Shown: piece after piece, positions 9,244 through 20,337 of the stretch
Layout: each line of letters opens with the position of its first letter
How positions within the stretch are numbered: the stretch's first letter is position 1
Translations under genes and position numbers: made by a program
Assembly (NCBI GenBank): GCA_013286305.1
Contig: JABDFW010000013.1
Coordinates: 1-52,317, forward strand
Length of the DNA stretch: 52,317 bases
Source of the DNA: Bacteroidota bacterium
GTDB taxonomy: Bacteria > Bacteroidota > Bacteroidia > Chitinophagales > Chitinophagaceae
Direction: 5' to 3'
Notes under the pieces: generated by a model
Databases searched by the model: none
Told to the model about the DNA's origin: nothing
Seen by the model: only the letters and a program-made list of their open reading frames with translations

Positions 9244-9295
9244 TGCTTTTACGATTGTGAAATGTTTGTACTGATTAAGAAATGAATGCAGGTAA

Positions 9296-10612
9296 TTATT
9301 TATTCGTGGGCAAATAATACAAAACCACACGCTGGTTGTTGTTTAAATACTTGCGTGCTACTTCTCTTATTTCCTCACGCGTTATTTTTTTATATTCATT
9401 CAACTCCTCATTAATATGATTGGTGTTATTAAAAAAAGCATACCCTTCAGAAAGGTTGCCGGCTATACCCAATTTGCGTGAATTAGCATCAACAAAATCA
9501 TTCTCAAACTTGTTAATGATCTTTTGATAATCTGTTTCGCTGATAAGGCTGTCCTGCACTTTTTTCACTTCTTCATCCATATCGTGCAAAAGGTCGTTAA
9601 GCGGCGTATTATTGTTTGGCAATGCATAAGTTATATAAGAACCATAATCCTCCAGCCCAAAATAAAAGGCGCCCACCTGTAAGGAGTTCTTCTTTTCATC
9701 AACCATTTTTTTATATAATTTGGAACTTGCCCCGTTTGACAGGTAAGAAGATATCATTTCCAATACTTTTGAATCATGTTCTGCCATACCCGGTGTGCGG
9801 TAAGCAGCCATAATAGCCGGTATCTGAATGTTGGCGTCGTAAGCAGTATCAATGATCTCTTTGGTAATAGGCGCCTCCTTTATATTCGGCCGGGTAATAG
9901 CGGGGCCTTTAGGTATATCAGAAAAGTAGGTGGCGATCAATTTTTTGGTATCCTCAATATTAATATCACCTGCAATGCTTAATACAGCATTATTGGGAAT
10001 ATAAAATTTCTTAAAAAATGCCCTAAACTCATCCAGTTTTGCTGAGTCAAGATCGGCCATAGAACCTATTGGCTGCCAGCGGTAAGGATGATTAATAAAG
10101 AGTCGTTTATATATCTCCTCTAAAAAATGGCCATAAGGCTGGTTGTCTATTCTAAGGCGCTTTTCTTCTTTTACCACCTCATTTTGTGTTTTTACCCCTA
10201 TTTCATTGATCACCGGGTGAAGCATGCGCTCACTTTCCAGCCATAAACCAAGCTCAAGGTCATTCGATGGAAAAACTTCGTAATAATATGTCCTGTCCTG
10301 GCTTGTAGTGGCATTGTCTTCACCACCGTTGCTGGAAACTATTTTTGAATACTCGCCACGTTTAATATTATCAGAGCCTTCAAACAGCAGGTGCTCAAAA
10401 AAGTGTGCAAACCCTGTTCTGTTCGCATCTTCATTTTTAGAGCCTACATGGTAAAAAACTGTTACGGCAACTACCGGCACAGACTTATCCTGGTGCAGAA
10501 TTACATGTAACCCATTATTAAGGTCGTATTCGGTAAAATTTACTTTTTGGGCCTGCGCTATTATGGTAATTACAGCACAAACCAGTGTAGTGAATACTTG
10601 TTTTTTATGCAT
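9296..10612 (-). CDS. M16 family zinc peptidase, active type
   Basis: The 438-residue periplasmic peptidase starts at MHKKQV (10612); the in-frame sequence upstream of that does not look like protein. A signal peptide covers about 1-21. The inverted zinc motif HFFEH is at residues 70-74, with the distal Glu in the downstream EVVKEEKRL segment. It matches the length of one M16B half. The next gene, 52 bases downstream, encodes the second, zinc-less subunit; such pairs form heterodimers, as in mitochondrial processing peptidase and Sphingomonas M16 pairs. The likely job is degradation of peptides in the periplasm. Confidence 0.93.
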   Translation of the reverse strand: MHKKQVFTTLVCAVITIIAQAQKVNFTEYDLNNGLHVILHQDKSVPVVAVTVFYHVGSKNEDANRTGFAHFFEHLLFEGSDNIKRGEYSKIVSSNGGEDNATTSQDRTYYYEVFPSNDLELGLWLESERMLHPVINEIGVKTQNEVVKEEKRLRIDNQPYGHFLEEIYKRLFINHPYRWQPIGSMADLDSAKLDEFRAFFKKFYIPNNAVLSIAGDINIEDTKKLIATYFSDIPKGPAITRPNIKEAPITKEIIDTAYDANIQIPAIMAAYRTPGMAEHDSKVLEMISSYLSNGASSKLYKKMVDEKKNSLQVGAFYFGLEDYGSYITYALPNNNTPLNDLLHDMDEEVKKVQDSLISETDYQKIINKFENDFVDANSRKLGIAGNLSEGYAFFNNTNHINEELNEYKKITREEIREVARKYLNNNQRVVLYYLPTNK

Positions 10613-10835
10613 ACTTGTGGTTTTAAAATACATGCGTAGATATATGGGGTAAATTTGATATGCCCGATTCAGGGATTTAATTTTATTTTGAAACGCCAAT
10701 ATAGGGCAAAATGCTGTTTGGTGCTAATAAAAAGCACTTTTGTTTATAAGCGGTAAACACTTAAACATTTTTGGCAAGGGCACTATAAATAATACACTCC
10801 TGGCTAAACAATTAGCACAAGCGGAAATAAGGGGA

Positions 10836-11033
10836 TTATTTAAAATATGATTGAGGAATAATTTTCCACATATCATGGGCAAGATGCCCGACAAGAAGCT
10901 CGTAAATAAGATAAATAGGCCAAAATATGTAGTGAATAATGGCTAAGATTATATTATGATTATAGTACCAGCTTATCATAACGGTGTATAGACCTAAAAT
11001 GCCATAGATAATACCTGAGTGCCTGCGATTCAT
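10836..11033 (-). CDS. Small membrane protein, unknown
   Basis: A 65-residue protein with ATG at 11033 (an alternative start at 11072 would add 13 residues). Two hydrophobic segments (about 7-24 and 30-48) are rich in Ile, Tyr and Trp. I recognise no family. It follows the DUF6804 gene on the same strand with about 80 bases between them and may be transcribed with it. Confidence 0.5.
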   Translation of the reverse strand: MNRRHSGIIYGILGLYTVMISWYYNHNIILAIIHYIFWPIYLIYELLVGHLAHDMWKIIPQSYFK

Positions 11034-11110
11034 GGTGATTTTTATTTTGTAAGGTACTAATTCAACAAACATGCCACTAAAGATATTTTTTCACATTTAT
11101 GCACGTAAAC

Positions 11111-11575
11111 TTATTCCTGTTCTTTTATTTCTTCTTTCGCTTCTGAAAAAATGCTTATAACCTGCTCTACTTTTCCGTTCACGGTTGGCCTGCCTAATAC
11201 CTGTGATGCGGTTGCGCCTGTCTCTTCTTCCTCTTCAATATAACCAACATCCTGCCCCTTTCTTTTGCTTGCTATAAAAACAGCCGCATCAACCAGTATC
11301 CATAAAAGTAAAAGCGCAGCCATTATTTTATCAATCCCCTGCCATATTTCCCTTTCAAAATAAACCGGCAATATGGGATTAAATAATAAGGCAGAACACA
11401 CACAAAGGGTGGTTTGAATATAATGCCCTTGTTTATATTCAGCGTAAACAAGAACACCAAACAATACAAAAGATGATAATCTTAAAAACTGGTAAAAACC
11501 ATATGGCATTTGGAATAGACAAACAAAAAACAATGTCATCAATATGATCTTAATTATAGTTTTTGCCAATAGCAT
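11111..11575 (-). CDS. DUF6804-like membrane protein
   Basis: This 154-residue protein has four hydrophobic segments (about 5-22, 28-46, 52-68 and 82-105) and a charged C-terminal tail. The stretch LLFNPILPVYFERE followed by WQGID is the signature seen in DUF6804 members, which are small inner-membrane proteins of unknown function. The tail (110-154), rich in Glu, is variable. Confidence 0.7.
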   Translation of the reverse strand: MLLAKTIIKIILMTLFFVCLFQMPYGFYQFLRLSSFVLFGVLVYAEYKQGHYIQTTLCVCSALLFNPILPVYFEREIWQGIDKIMAALLLLWILVDAAVFIASKRKGQDVGYIEEEEETGATASQVLGRPTVNGKVEQVISIFSEAKEEIKEQE

Positions 11576-12032
11576 AAATTAAGAATTTGTTTTTTATTAG
11601 ATTAACAGGTATCCATAATCACATAACATTACACAGGCCTCTTAAGGCATAGTAATGGAACAATAATTTAATTTTCGGGGTAACAGGACGCATTCACCGT
11701 TTTCAGTATGTTAACTGATCATTATTTTCTTTAGGGAGGAGGACCAAGTGCTTTTTACTTATGCTGGTTAATGTATCAACCGAAGGACGTTAGCAATCTA
11801 TTTCTTATCAAATATATATTGCTTCGTCTTTCGAAACTAACAAATATTAAACGGAAAAAATAAAAATAGTATGGCGGTAGTGCCTTTTTCTTAAATCCTG
11901 CAGGTTTTATGCGTTAATTCAGGCTTTTTAAAAAATAACTTACAAAATATTGATAAAAAAGGCAATATGGAACATTTTTTGCTGCAAAAGGCGGGGGATT
12001 CTTATGGGTTTTTTTTAAAGGATTTACACAGC

Positions 12033-12058
12033 AAACCCCGGTATTTTTACCGGGGTTT
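12033..12058. other. Perfect 11-bp inverted repeat, isolated hairpin
   Basis: AAACCCCGGTA and TACCGGGGTTT are separated by four T. Neither side has a strong T run, so it is not an obvious terminator. No gene ends next to it; it could be the end of an unannotated small RNA or a repeat. Confidence 0.5.
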
Positions 12059-12106
12059 CAATTTTAATTCACTATATGTATTTAGAGATGACGTGCTTTA
12101 AAATAA

Positions 12107-12140
12107 AAAAGCTGCTTTTTTACAGGCAGCTTTTGTTTTT
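12107..12140 (-). terminator. Terminator downstream of the YtxH gene
   Basis: AAAAGCTGC pairs with GCAGCTTTT around a ten-base loop. Read on the minus strand, the stem is followed by a T-rich run. It is 57 bases beyond the YtxH stop codon. Confidence 0.75.
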
Positions 12141-12196
12141 CGCAGGTTATTAAACTGAAATATATAAATAAATATTTTTCAACCCCAACCAGGCAA

Positions 12197-12433
12197 TTAG
12201 TTTGATGCTTCCTGAACTTTATTGTTCATGTTGCTTATATAACGTTTTCCTTTCTCAACTACTCCGGCAGTTGTTTTTTTAACCGTGTTCAATTGATCTT
12301 TAAGTTTGTTTGCCAAATCATCCGACGACTCTTTAATATCATTTAACACTTGTCTTCCTTTTTTTGTACTTAAAAACCATGCAGTAGCCCCTACGGCTGC
12401 CCCAACGATCAAAACAATGGTTAGCTTTTTCAT
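12197..12433 (-). CDS. YtxH-domain small protein
   Basis: A 78-residue protein with an N-terminal hydrophobic helix (4-20, rich in Ala, Gly and Val), then STKKGRQV, and an amphipathic helical tail rich in Lys and Asp. This is the layout of YtxH-family (general stress) proteins: a single membrane anchor with an apolipoprotein-like helix. A monocistronic unit with its own terminator. Confidence 0.75.
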   Translation of the reverse strand: MKKLTIVLIVGAAVGATAWFLSTKKGRQVLNDIKESSDDLANKLKDQLNTVKKTTAGVVEKGKRYISNMNNKVQEASN

Positions 12434-12627
12434 ATTTTATTATTTTACTCCTTTAATGCAATTGTCGTACCAATATTTTCGAAAAATTAGAAAGTGAGGC
12501 TTCCCGTCTCTTTGTGATTAATCAAATGATATAGTTGTAAACAACATATCAATCGCTATTTAACTTTTATTATTACCTTAAACTAATAATTTTACCTCTT
12601 CCAAATTTCAGCATAGAATTCAGGATT

Positions 12628-13233
12628 ATGAAAAGAACATTTATATTTTTCCTTCTTTTTTCTGCATTATTTTTCTTCGGATTTAATTTTAAAGACAAAG
12701 ACGACCAGGCTAAGGATTATTTGAATGTACCGGGGCCTATAAAATTTGACAATGTTTCTTATAACCTGGCCTGGAGCGCAAACCCGGTTGAAAATTATTA
12801 TAAACAGGAGTATATTACAAAAGGCGACAGCCTTGAACGTTTTAATAAAATGGTTTTGATAGATGTATTGGAAGATACTTTGCAGGTAAAAGACCTTGTT
12901 TACATGAAAATTAATTCACTTGAAAAACGAAAAAAGGAAGATGCTGTAGTTAATTATAAATTAATTCAAAGCCCCGATTCTACGGAATATATAGTGGATT
13001 TTGTTTTAAGTGAAGGAACCCCTAAAGTAGATTTTGTTGAGTGGAATGCTTACAGGTACACGGCGTTTACCGGTAAGTCAGGTAAAAAAGGTGTATTATT
13101 ATTTGGAATAAGCATAAGAAGTTATGGTAATAATGTTCCTGACTTTTTTGGCTCGTTAAGAGATACACGAGATAAAATTATTACAGAGCTTATGAACTAT
13201 AAAATTCCGCCGGTAGTAATTCAAAACGGTTAG
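12628..13233 (+). CDS. Exported protein, unknown
   Basis: This 201-residue protein has a hydrophobic signal sequence (1-20, KRTFIFFLLFSALFFFGF). The mature part has mixed alpha/beta composition and no cysteine. No catalytic motif is visible and I recognise no family, although the signal peptide and regular composition make it a real gene. It converges on the rph gene, with about 100 bases between the stops. Confidence 0.65.
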   Translation: MKRTFIFFLLFSALFFFGFNFKDKDDQAKDYLNVPGPIKFDNVSYNLAWSANPVENYYKQEYITKGDSLERFNKMVLIDVLEDTLQVKDLVYMKINSLEKRKKEDAVVNYKLIQSPDSTEYIVDFVLSEGTPKVDFVEWNAYRYTAFTGKSGKKGVLLFGISIRSYGNNVPDFFGSLRDTRDKIITELMNYKIPPVVIQNG

Positions 13234-13333
13234 AGACAGGCAATTCAATGAGTAAAGGCTATTTGATAAATGTTGGGCGATAATTTTCCGGCAACTTCTT
13301 TTTTTCTTTTTGCTTCTAACAAAAAATATCTCA

Positions 13334-16021
<2,688 letters not shown>

Positions 16022-16355
16022 TTATTCTGTTTGCAATTTCTTTTAGCTTGGTAACGGGTAAAGTACATACTGTTCAACACCTCTCCTCCAATAATCATTT
16101 AGAGGTTCAGCCTATTCTTTCGCAGGCTATAGAGCTTTGCAGGGCCTGCGTCAAATACTCTCTTCTTTTGCTTCCGTAATTAAAGTGTGCTTGAGACGTG
16201 AATGTTTAATAAAAGCCAGCACTGTGCAGTCAAAAATATCTAATAGCTCAGTGTCAAAAAATCATTTTGCACTATATTTTTTTTTTACAATAATTGCTGT
16301 GATCATTACGTTTATTATGCAAATAATTATAAATAGCGCGAACGCATTAAATAGC

Positions 16356-16385
16356 AAAAGCTGCTCCCGGAGCGGCTTTTTTTAA
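16356..16385. terminator. Terminator-like hairpin
   Basis: AAAAGCTGCTCC pairs with GGAGCGGCTTTT (one G-T wobble), followed by a seven-base T run on the plus strand. It also has T-rich sequence on the minus side. No intact gene ends beside it; it may be the relic terminator of the decayed rph copy. Confidence 0.65.
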
Positions 16386-16449
16386 ACGTTGTATAAACCC
16401 TGCACAAACAACAACTCCCTCTTCAACACGGCTCCCTGGTTATTTCGGT

Positions 16450-16553
16450 TATTTTTTTATACGCCCGGTTGTAATTCAAAAACCCTCCAGTACCTGTATC
16501 CCCTTGATTCTGGGCAATTCGCCCAGATTAGCGCCTTCGCCTCCTGTAATATT
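16450..16553 (-). pseudogene. Decayed N-terminal fragment of a second Rph/PEP-synthase gene
   Basis: Read on the minus strand from 16553, the frame gives NIT, then GGEGANLGELPRIKGIQV and LEGF. This matches the N-terminus of the intact gene 400 bases away ([22 protein letters not shown]). Where the intact protein has Cys, the fragment has TGA (16476-16478), and the frame resumes with ITTGRIKK against ISTEAFKR before a TAA. No start codon or remainder of the 890-residue enzyme survives. It is a gene relic, from either a tandem duplication or a diverged homologue. Confidence 0.75.
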
Positions 16554-16676
16554 GCACCTTGAAAAAGAAGAATAGCGAAAGTATATAGCGAGTATTTTAT
16601 TATTTTTTTTCCAACGAAATATACAAAACAAATTTCTGCTAATATAACATGCCGTACATACACAGTCAATAATAAT

Positions 16677-16684
16677 TATATTTG
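16677..16684 (+). promoter_or_regulatory. Candidate -7 element of the asparaginase gene
   Basis: TATATTTG fits TAnnTTTG exactly and lies 18 bases before the ATG at 16703. No clear TTTG is seen at the -33 position. Confidence 0.3.
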
Positions 16685-16702
16685 TTGATGAATTTATAAA
16701 TC

Positions 16703-17191
16703 ATGGGCGTACTTATCCTGGTAACCGGGGGAACTTTTGACAAGGAATACAACGAGCTTACAGGCGAATTATTTTTCAAGGAAACACACCTGCCTGAAAT
16801 GTTGCGCCTCGGCCGGAACCTTGTGGATATAAGGATCGCAACACTGATGATGATAGACAGCCTGTACATGACGGATGAACACCGCAGCACGCTTGCCAAA
16901 CAATGTGCTGATGCACCCGAAGAGAACATCATTATTACACATGGAACCGATACCATGGCGGAAACAGCTGTTTTTTTGGATAAGGAAGTAAGTGGAAAAA
17001 CGGTGGTGCTTACCGGTGCGATGGTTCCCTATAAGTTTGGCAGCTCGGATGGATTATTTAACCTGGGGAGCTCCCTGGCTTTTGTACAAACATTACCGCA
17101 GGGAGTTTATGTTGCAATGAATGGATCTTGCTTTCCCGCGGGGCGTGTACGAAAGAATAAGTCAACGGGTTTGTTTGAAAAAATAGTGTAA
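16703..17191 (+). CDS. One-domain asparaginase-like protein
   Basis: This 162-residue protein matches the N-terminal domain of L-asparaginase I/II. The first catalytic Thr motif is TGGTFDK (residues 7-13), and the second is HGTDTM (about 76-81), followed by VLTGAMVP (about 98). Usual asparaginases have about 330 residues and place part of the active site in the C-terminal domain. No C-terminal domain follows here: a stop codon comes soon after, and then an unrelated MFS gene. Short stand-alone forms exist in other bacteria. Activity on asparagine is therefore uncertain. Confidence 0.82.
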   Translation: MGVLILVTGGTFDKEYNELTGELFFKETHLPEMLRLGRNLVDIRIATLMMIDSLYMTDEHRSTLAKQCADAPEENIIITHGTDTMAETAVFLDKEVSGKTVVLTGAMVPYKFGSSDGLFNLGSSLAFVQTLPQGVYVAMNGSCFPAGRVRKNKSTGLFEKIV

Positions 17192-17260
17192 CCGTTTAAT
17201 ATTACGGCATTTTATTTTTCTATTTGTTCATAAAAGAATAGGACGTTAGCCTGAGTTTAA

Positions 17261-18400
17261 ATGAAAGAAAAAACTGCCCTGTCACGCCGGATAAGTACAA
17301 GTTCTATTTTCTTTTTTTATGGGCTTTGTTATTCAAGTTGGGCGGCACGCATACCCAGTATTCAGCAGAACCTTCATTTAAGTGATGCAGCCCTGGGCGG
17401 AGTTCTTTTTTCAATGCCCATAGGTTCTTTCCTTACTTTACCTTTTTCGGGCTGGCTTGTTGCAAAGGTTGGCAGCCGTAAAGTAGTAATGTTTGCCGCA
17501 CTTATTTATATCGCGATGCTGGTAAGTATTGGCTTTTCGCAAACAGTTGCCCAGTTGGTGATCTCGCTCTTCTTTTTTGGTTCTTTTGGCAATATGGTAA
17601 ATATTTCAATTAATACCCAGGCCATAGGTGTTGAAGCGCTGTATAATAAACGGATACTTTCATCATTTCATGGCGTATGGAGCACAGCGGGGCTTGGCGG
17701 CGCTGCTATAGGCACTTTCGTGATGGGCAGAGGGGTGGGTGCTTCATATCATTTATTGGGCATCGGCATCTTTGCTCTATCTACTTTAATTATTTGCACC
17801 CCTTATTTATTAAATGCTGATGTTAACCAGGATAAAAATATGCGCGTTTTTGTTAAGCCTGATAAGTCATTGCTTGTTTTGGGCATGATAGCATTTTGTT
17901 CAATGATGTGCCAGGGCGCTATGTTTGACTGGAGTGGTGTTTACTTTAAAAAGGTGTTGCTGGCCGATAAAGCCTGGATAGGTATTGGTTTAACCACCTT
18001 TATGGTAAGCATGGCAGCGATACGGTTTATTGCAGACTGGCTTACGCAGCACATGGGATTCAGGCAGATATTGCAATGGAGCGGGTTGCTTTCGGCTGCA
18101 GGCCTTGTCATCTCAGTAAGTTTTCCTTACCTGTGGCCTGCAACAATTGGTTTTATGCTGGTGGGTATTGGCGTTTCGCCGGTAGTGCCATTGGTTTTTA
18201 GTGAGGTGGGTAAATCAAAAACATTGTCTCCCGGTGTGGCCATTGCGGCTGTCTCAACACTTGGTTTTGTTGGTTTGCTAATAGGGCCGCCGCTTATAGG
18301 CTTTGTTGCAGGCGCTACCAGTTTAAAAATCTCATTCCTTATACTGGCAGCTATTGCCCTGCTGGTGTCGCTGCTTGCTTTTAAGGTAGAGGAAGAATAA
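17261..18400 (+). CDS. MFS transporter (YbjJ/fucose-permease-like)
   Basis: A 379-residue transporter with about twelve hydrophobic helices. The N-terminal half begins FFYGLCYSSWAARIP, and GWLVAKVGSRKVV is the cytoplasmic loop between helices 2 and 3 (MFS signature). This resembles Escherichia coli YbjJ and related sugar/proton symporters. The substrate is unknown. It lies 69 bases downstream of the asparaginase-like gene on the same strand and may be co-transcribed. Confidence 0.85.
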   Translation: MKEKTALSRRISTSSIFFFYGLCYSSWAARIPSIQQNLHLSDAALGGVLFSMPIGSFLTLPFSGWLVAKVGSRKVVMFAALIYIAMLVSIGFSQTVAQLVISLFFFGSFGNMVNISINTQAIGVEALYNKRILSSFHGVWSTAGLGGAAIGTFVMGRGVGASYHLLGIGIFALSTLIICTPYLLNADVNQDKNMRVFVKPDKSLLVLGMIAFCSMMCQGAMFDWSGVYFKKVLLADKAWIGIGLTTFMVSMAAIRFIADWLTQHMGFRQILQWSGLLSAAGLVISVSFPYLWPATIGFMLVGIGVSPVVPLVFSEVGKSKTLSPGVAIAAVSTLGFVGLLIGPPLIGFVAGATSLKISFLILAAIALLVSLLAFKVEEE

Positions 18401-18447
18401 GGCACTAACAGATAAAACCATTGCACAAATACAAAATTTAAAATATC

Positions 18448-18464
18448 CAACACTCAATATTCAA
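18448..18464. repeat. 17-base dispersed repeat, copy 1
   Basis: CAACACTCAATATTCAA occurs here and exactly again at 42705-42721, both in intergenic DNA. A partial copy lies 20 bases upstream of the second. Confidence 0.7.
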
Positions 18465-18467
18465 CAC

Positions 18468-18490
18468 CCGCCCGTACCGTTTGGGCGGGC
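18468..18490. repeat. GC-rich palindrome related to the 46.56 kb insert
   Basis: CCCGCCCGTACC and its near-complement GGGCGGG form a hairpin in otherwise AT-rich DNA. It resembles the palindrome inserted in the repeat at 46565-46590 (GCCCGCCCGT). Confidence 0.55.
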
Positions 18491-18602
18491 TCAATACCCA
18501 ATTTTCAAGGTACGCAGGTAATATATCTATGCATTAAAAATAATGTAGAATATTAACTGTCTTGTTTCTTAGCACAGTAAAAAGTGTTCTTCGCTTTTAC
18601 TA

Positions 18603-18637
18603 CCCTCTCCACTGCGTGGAGAGGGAAAGGGTGAGGG
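18603..18637. repeat. CCCTCTCC-type palindromic repeat, copy 1
   Basis: CCCTCTCC, a short loop, GGAGAGGG and then AAAGGGTGAGG. Related copies lie at 42804-42840 and 49706-49738. Confidence 0.7.
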
Positions 18638-18642
18638 GTGTG

Positions 18643-19239
18643 TCACATCCTCACAATATTAAACAAAGCGATTGGCGGGTCAAAATACTCATCTTTTTCA
18701 GGGTCCCTGTAAATTCTTATTACCACTTCCATCCCCTTTACCACCCTGCCAAATGCAGCATAGCCAAGCCCATCAGTGTTGTTCTTTCCCCCATAATCAA
18801 AGCCATGCTGGTTGCCAACACAAATAAAAAATTCTGTTGAAGCTGTGCCCGGTTTTCCTCTCGCTAAAGATATAACGCCATTGATATGCTGAATTCCGGT
18901 TTGCGCAGTCGTTTCATGCGGGATGCCGGGTAAGGACATCACCAATTTATGATTCGTTTCCCATATACCTCCTTGTATTAGCCGTGCTTTATATGCGTCT
19001 ATTGCCTGGTTGTCGTCATTCCAAACCCTGTAAAAGTTGCTGTTCACATAATAACCGGAATCTACGTAAGATAAAAAAGCCGCTACAGTTTTAGGCGCCT
19101 GGTCGGGGTATAATTCCAGTTCAATATCGCCTTCGCCGGTTTCTATTTTTACATGGGGGTTTTTATACTTTATATGTTGTGAGCAGGCCGCTAATAAACA
19201 GCAGAAGCATATCAGTAAATTTCTAATCAGCATAAACAT
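18643..19239 (-). CDS. Cyclophilin-type peptidyl-prolyl isomerase lipoprotein
   Basis: The 198-residue protein begins with a lipoprotein signal (LLAAC, Cys19) and has a cyclophilin domain at about 30-195. Characteristic segments are ETGEGDIELELYPDQAPKTV, NSNFYRV, GIWE and ISLARGKPGTASTEFFI, then YAAFGRVVKGMEVV. It catalyses cis-trans isomerisation of prolyl bonds in the periplasm or outer membrane. The loop IWETNHKLVMSLPGIPHE differs from the standard core, as in other Bacteroidota forms. An ATG two codons downstream is also a possible start. Confidence 0.88.
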   Translation of the reverse strand: MFMLIRNLLICFCCLLAACSQHIKYKNPHVKIETGEGDIELELYPDQAPKTVAAFLSYVDSGYYVNSNFYRVWNDDNQAIDAYKARLIQGGIWETNHKLVMSLPGIPHETTAQTGIQHINGVISLARGKPGTASTEFFICVGNQHGFDYGGKNNTDGLGYAAFGRVVKGMEVVIRIYRDPEKDEYFDPPIALFNIVRM

Positions 19240-19462
19240 TTTAAAAAAATATTTGAACTAAGGTAAGGATTGATAAGATATTTCTTAAAATGCTTTCACT
19301 AAATCCTAAACGCCTTTAATCTTCAATTAAGCTTGCATTAACAGGCAATAGATTACCTTTACCTGCTTAAATCATAAATGCACATATCTTCTTTTGCTAC
19401 TATAATTGTTTTAAACGTATAGAACTCATCAAAGATACCCCTGCGTTTTTATACATTTTATT

Positions 19463-20230
19463 ATGCTTATTATCCTGTTGTTTTTTGTGGTGCATTGGTA
19501 CCTGTCTTTATTTTCTCAAACATTTTTCCAGCACAGGTATGCTGCACACGGCGCTTTTACAATGAGCAAAACATGGGAGCGTATCTTCTTTATTTTTGTT
19601 TATATAACACAGGGCTCGTCCTACTTAAGCCCGCGCGCTTATGCCATTATGCACCGTATGCACCATGCCTATACCGATACGGATAAAGACCCGCATTCAC
19701 CTAATTTTTCCACAAATCTTTTTAGCATGATGTGGCGCACCCGCAGGTTTTACCTTGATATTTCATACGACAAAATGAATGTTGAACCCCGGTTTACTAA
19801 AAACCTGCCTGAATGGCCCGCTTTTGACCGGTTTGCATGTTCAATATTTTCAAGGCTCATGTGGGTAGGTATTTATACTGCTTTCTATATTTATTTTGCA
19901 ACAACACCCTGGTTATTTCTTTTATTACCCATAACAATCACCACCGGCCCGGTGCATGGTGCTGTTATCAACTGGTTTGCACATAAATACGGCTACATAA
20001 ATTTTAAATTAAAAAACACTTCGAAAAACCTGTTGCCTGTGGACGTGCTTATGCTGGGCGAATCTTATCACAACAACCATCATAAATATCCCTCATCAGT
20101 AAATTTTGGTACAAAAGGCCACGAGATTGATCCTGTATATCCTGTTATACGTTTATTACACGGTATGAAGGTCATTAAAATAAAACAAGTGCCGGCGCCA
20201 TCTCCTCTAAATGAAGAAGTGCTGTTTTAG
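19463..20230 (+). CDS. Acyl-CoA/fatty acid desaturase
   Basis: This 255-residue membrane desaturase carries the three histidine boxes of the di-iron fatty acid desaturases: HRYAAH (24-29), HRMHH (64-68) and HNNHH (about 206-210). Hydrophobic segments surround them. It introduces a double bond into acyl chains and so modulates membrane fluidity. The length is close to the short bacterial type, with no cytochrome b5 domain. The next gene encodes an iron-permease-like protein, which may be coincidental although the desaturase needs iron. Confidence 0.92.
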   Translation: MLIILLFFVVHWYLSLFSQTFFQHRYAAHGAFTMSKTWERIFFIFVYITQGSSYLSPRAYAIMHRMHHAYTDTDKDPHSPNFSTNLFSMMWRTRRFYLDISYDKMNVEPRFTKNLPEWPAFDRFACSIFSRLMWVGIYTAFYIYFATTPWLFLLLPITITTGPVHGAVINWFAHKYGYINFKLKNTSKNLLPVDVLMLGESYHNNHHKYPSSVNFGTKGHEIDPVYPVIRLLHGMKVIKIKQVPAPSPLNEEVLF

Positions 20231-20337
20231 CTCCTTTTTTTAGTAGCGTTTATTTTTTCGTGGCATGATTTTTCTTTTAGGTGTATGCTGTACTGCAATA
20301 CCTATGCACAGTTTCAGGTCAATTTAAATTTTTAATC

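Larger units (their letters stand above)
11576..12196. other. Intergenic gap with two strong hairpins
   Basis: About 620 bases without a convincing gene. A perfect 11-bp hairpin lies at 12033-12058, and a terminator at 12107-12140 serves the YtxH gene. A 44-codon plus-strand frame from 11967 reads through the first hairpin and is not considered a gene. The rest is AT-rich with no recognised element. Confidence 0.5.

Noticed and set aside
11967-12101. Small protein of 44 codons
   Set aside because: The frame reads through a perfect hairpin and has no domain or conserved composition.
16137-16385. Plus-strand frame of 82 codons
   Set aside because: It has no recognisable domain and its end runs through the terminator hairpin.
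16476-16478. TGA in the rph remnant read as selenocysteine in place of Cys
   Set aside because: The frame has another stop soon after and no start codon; no selenocysteine machinery or insertion element is visible. Decay explains it better.
16457-16669. Minus-strand frame of 70 codons
   Set aside because: It covers the rph remnant in a different frame from the matching one and has no similarity of its own.
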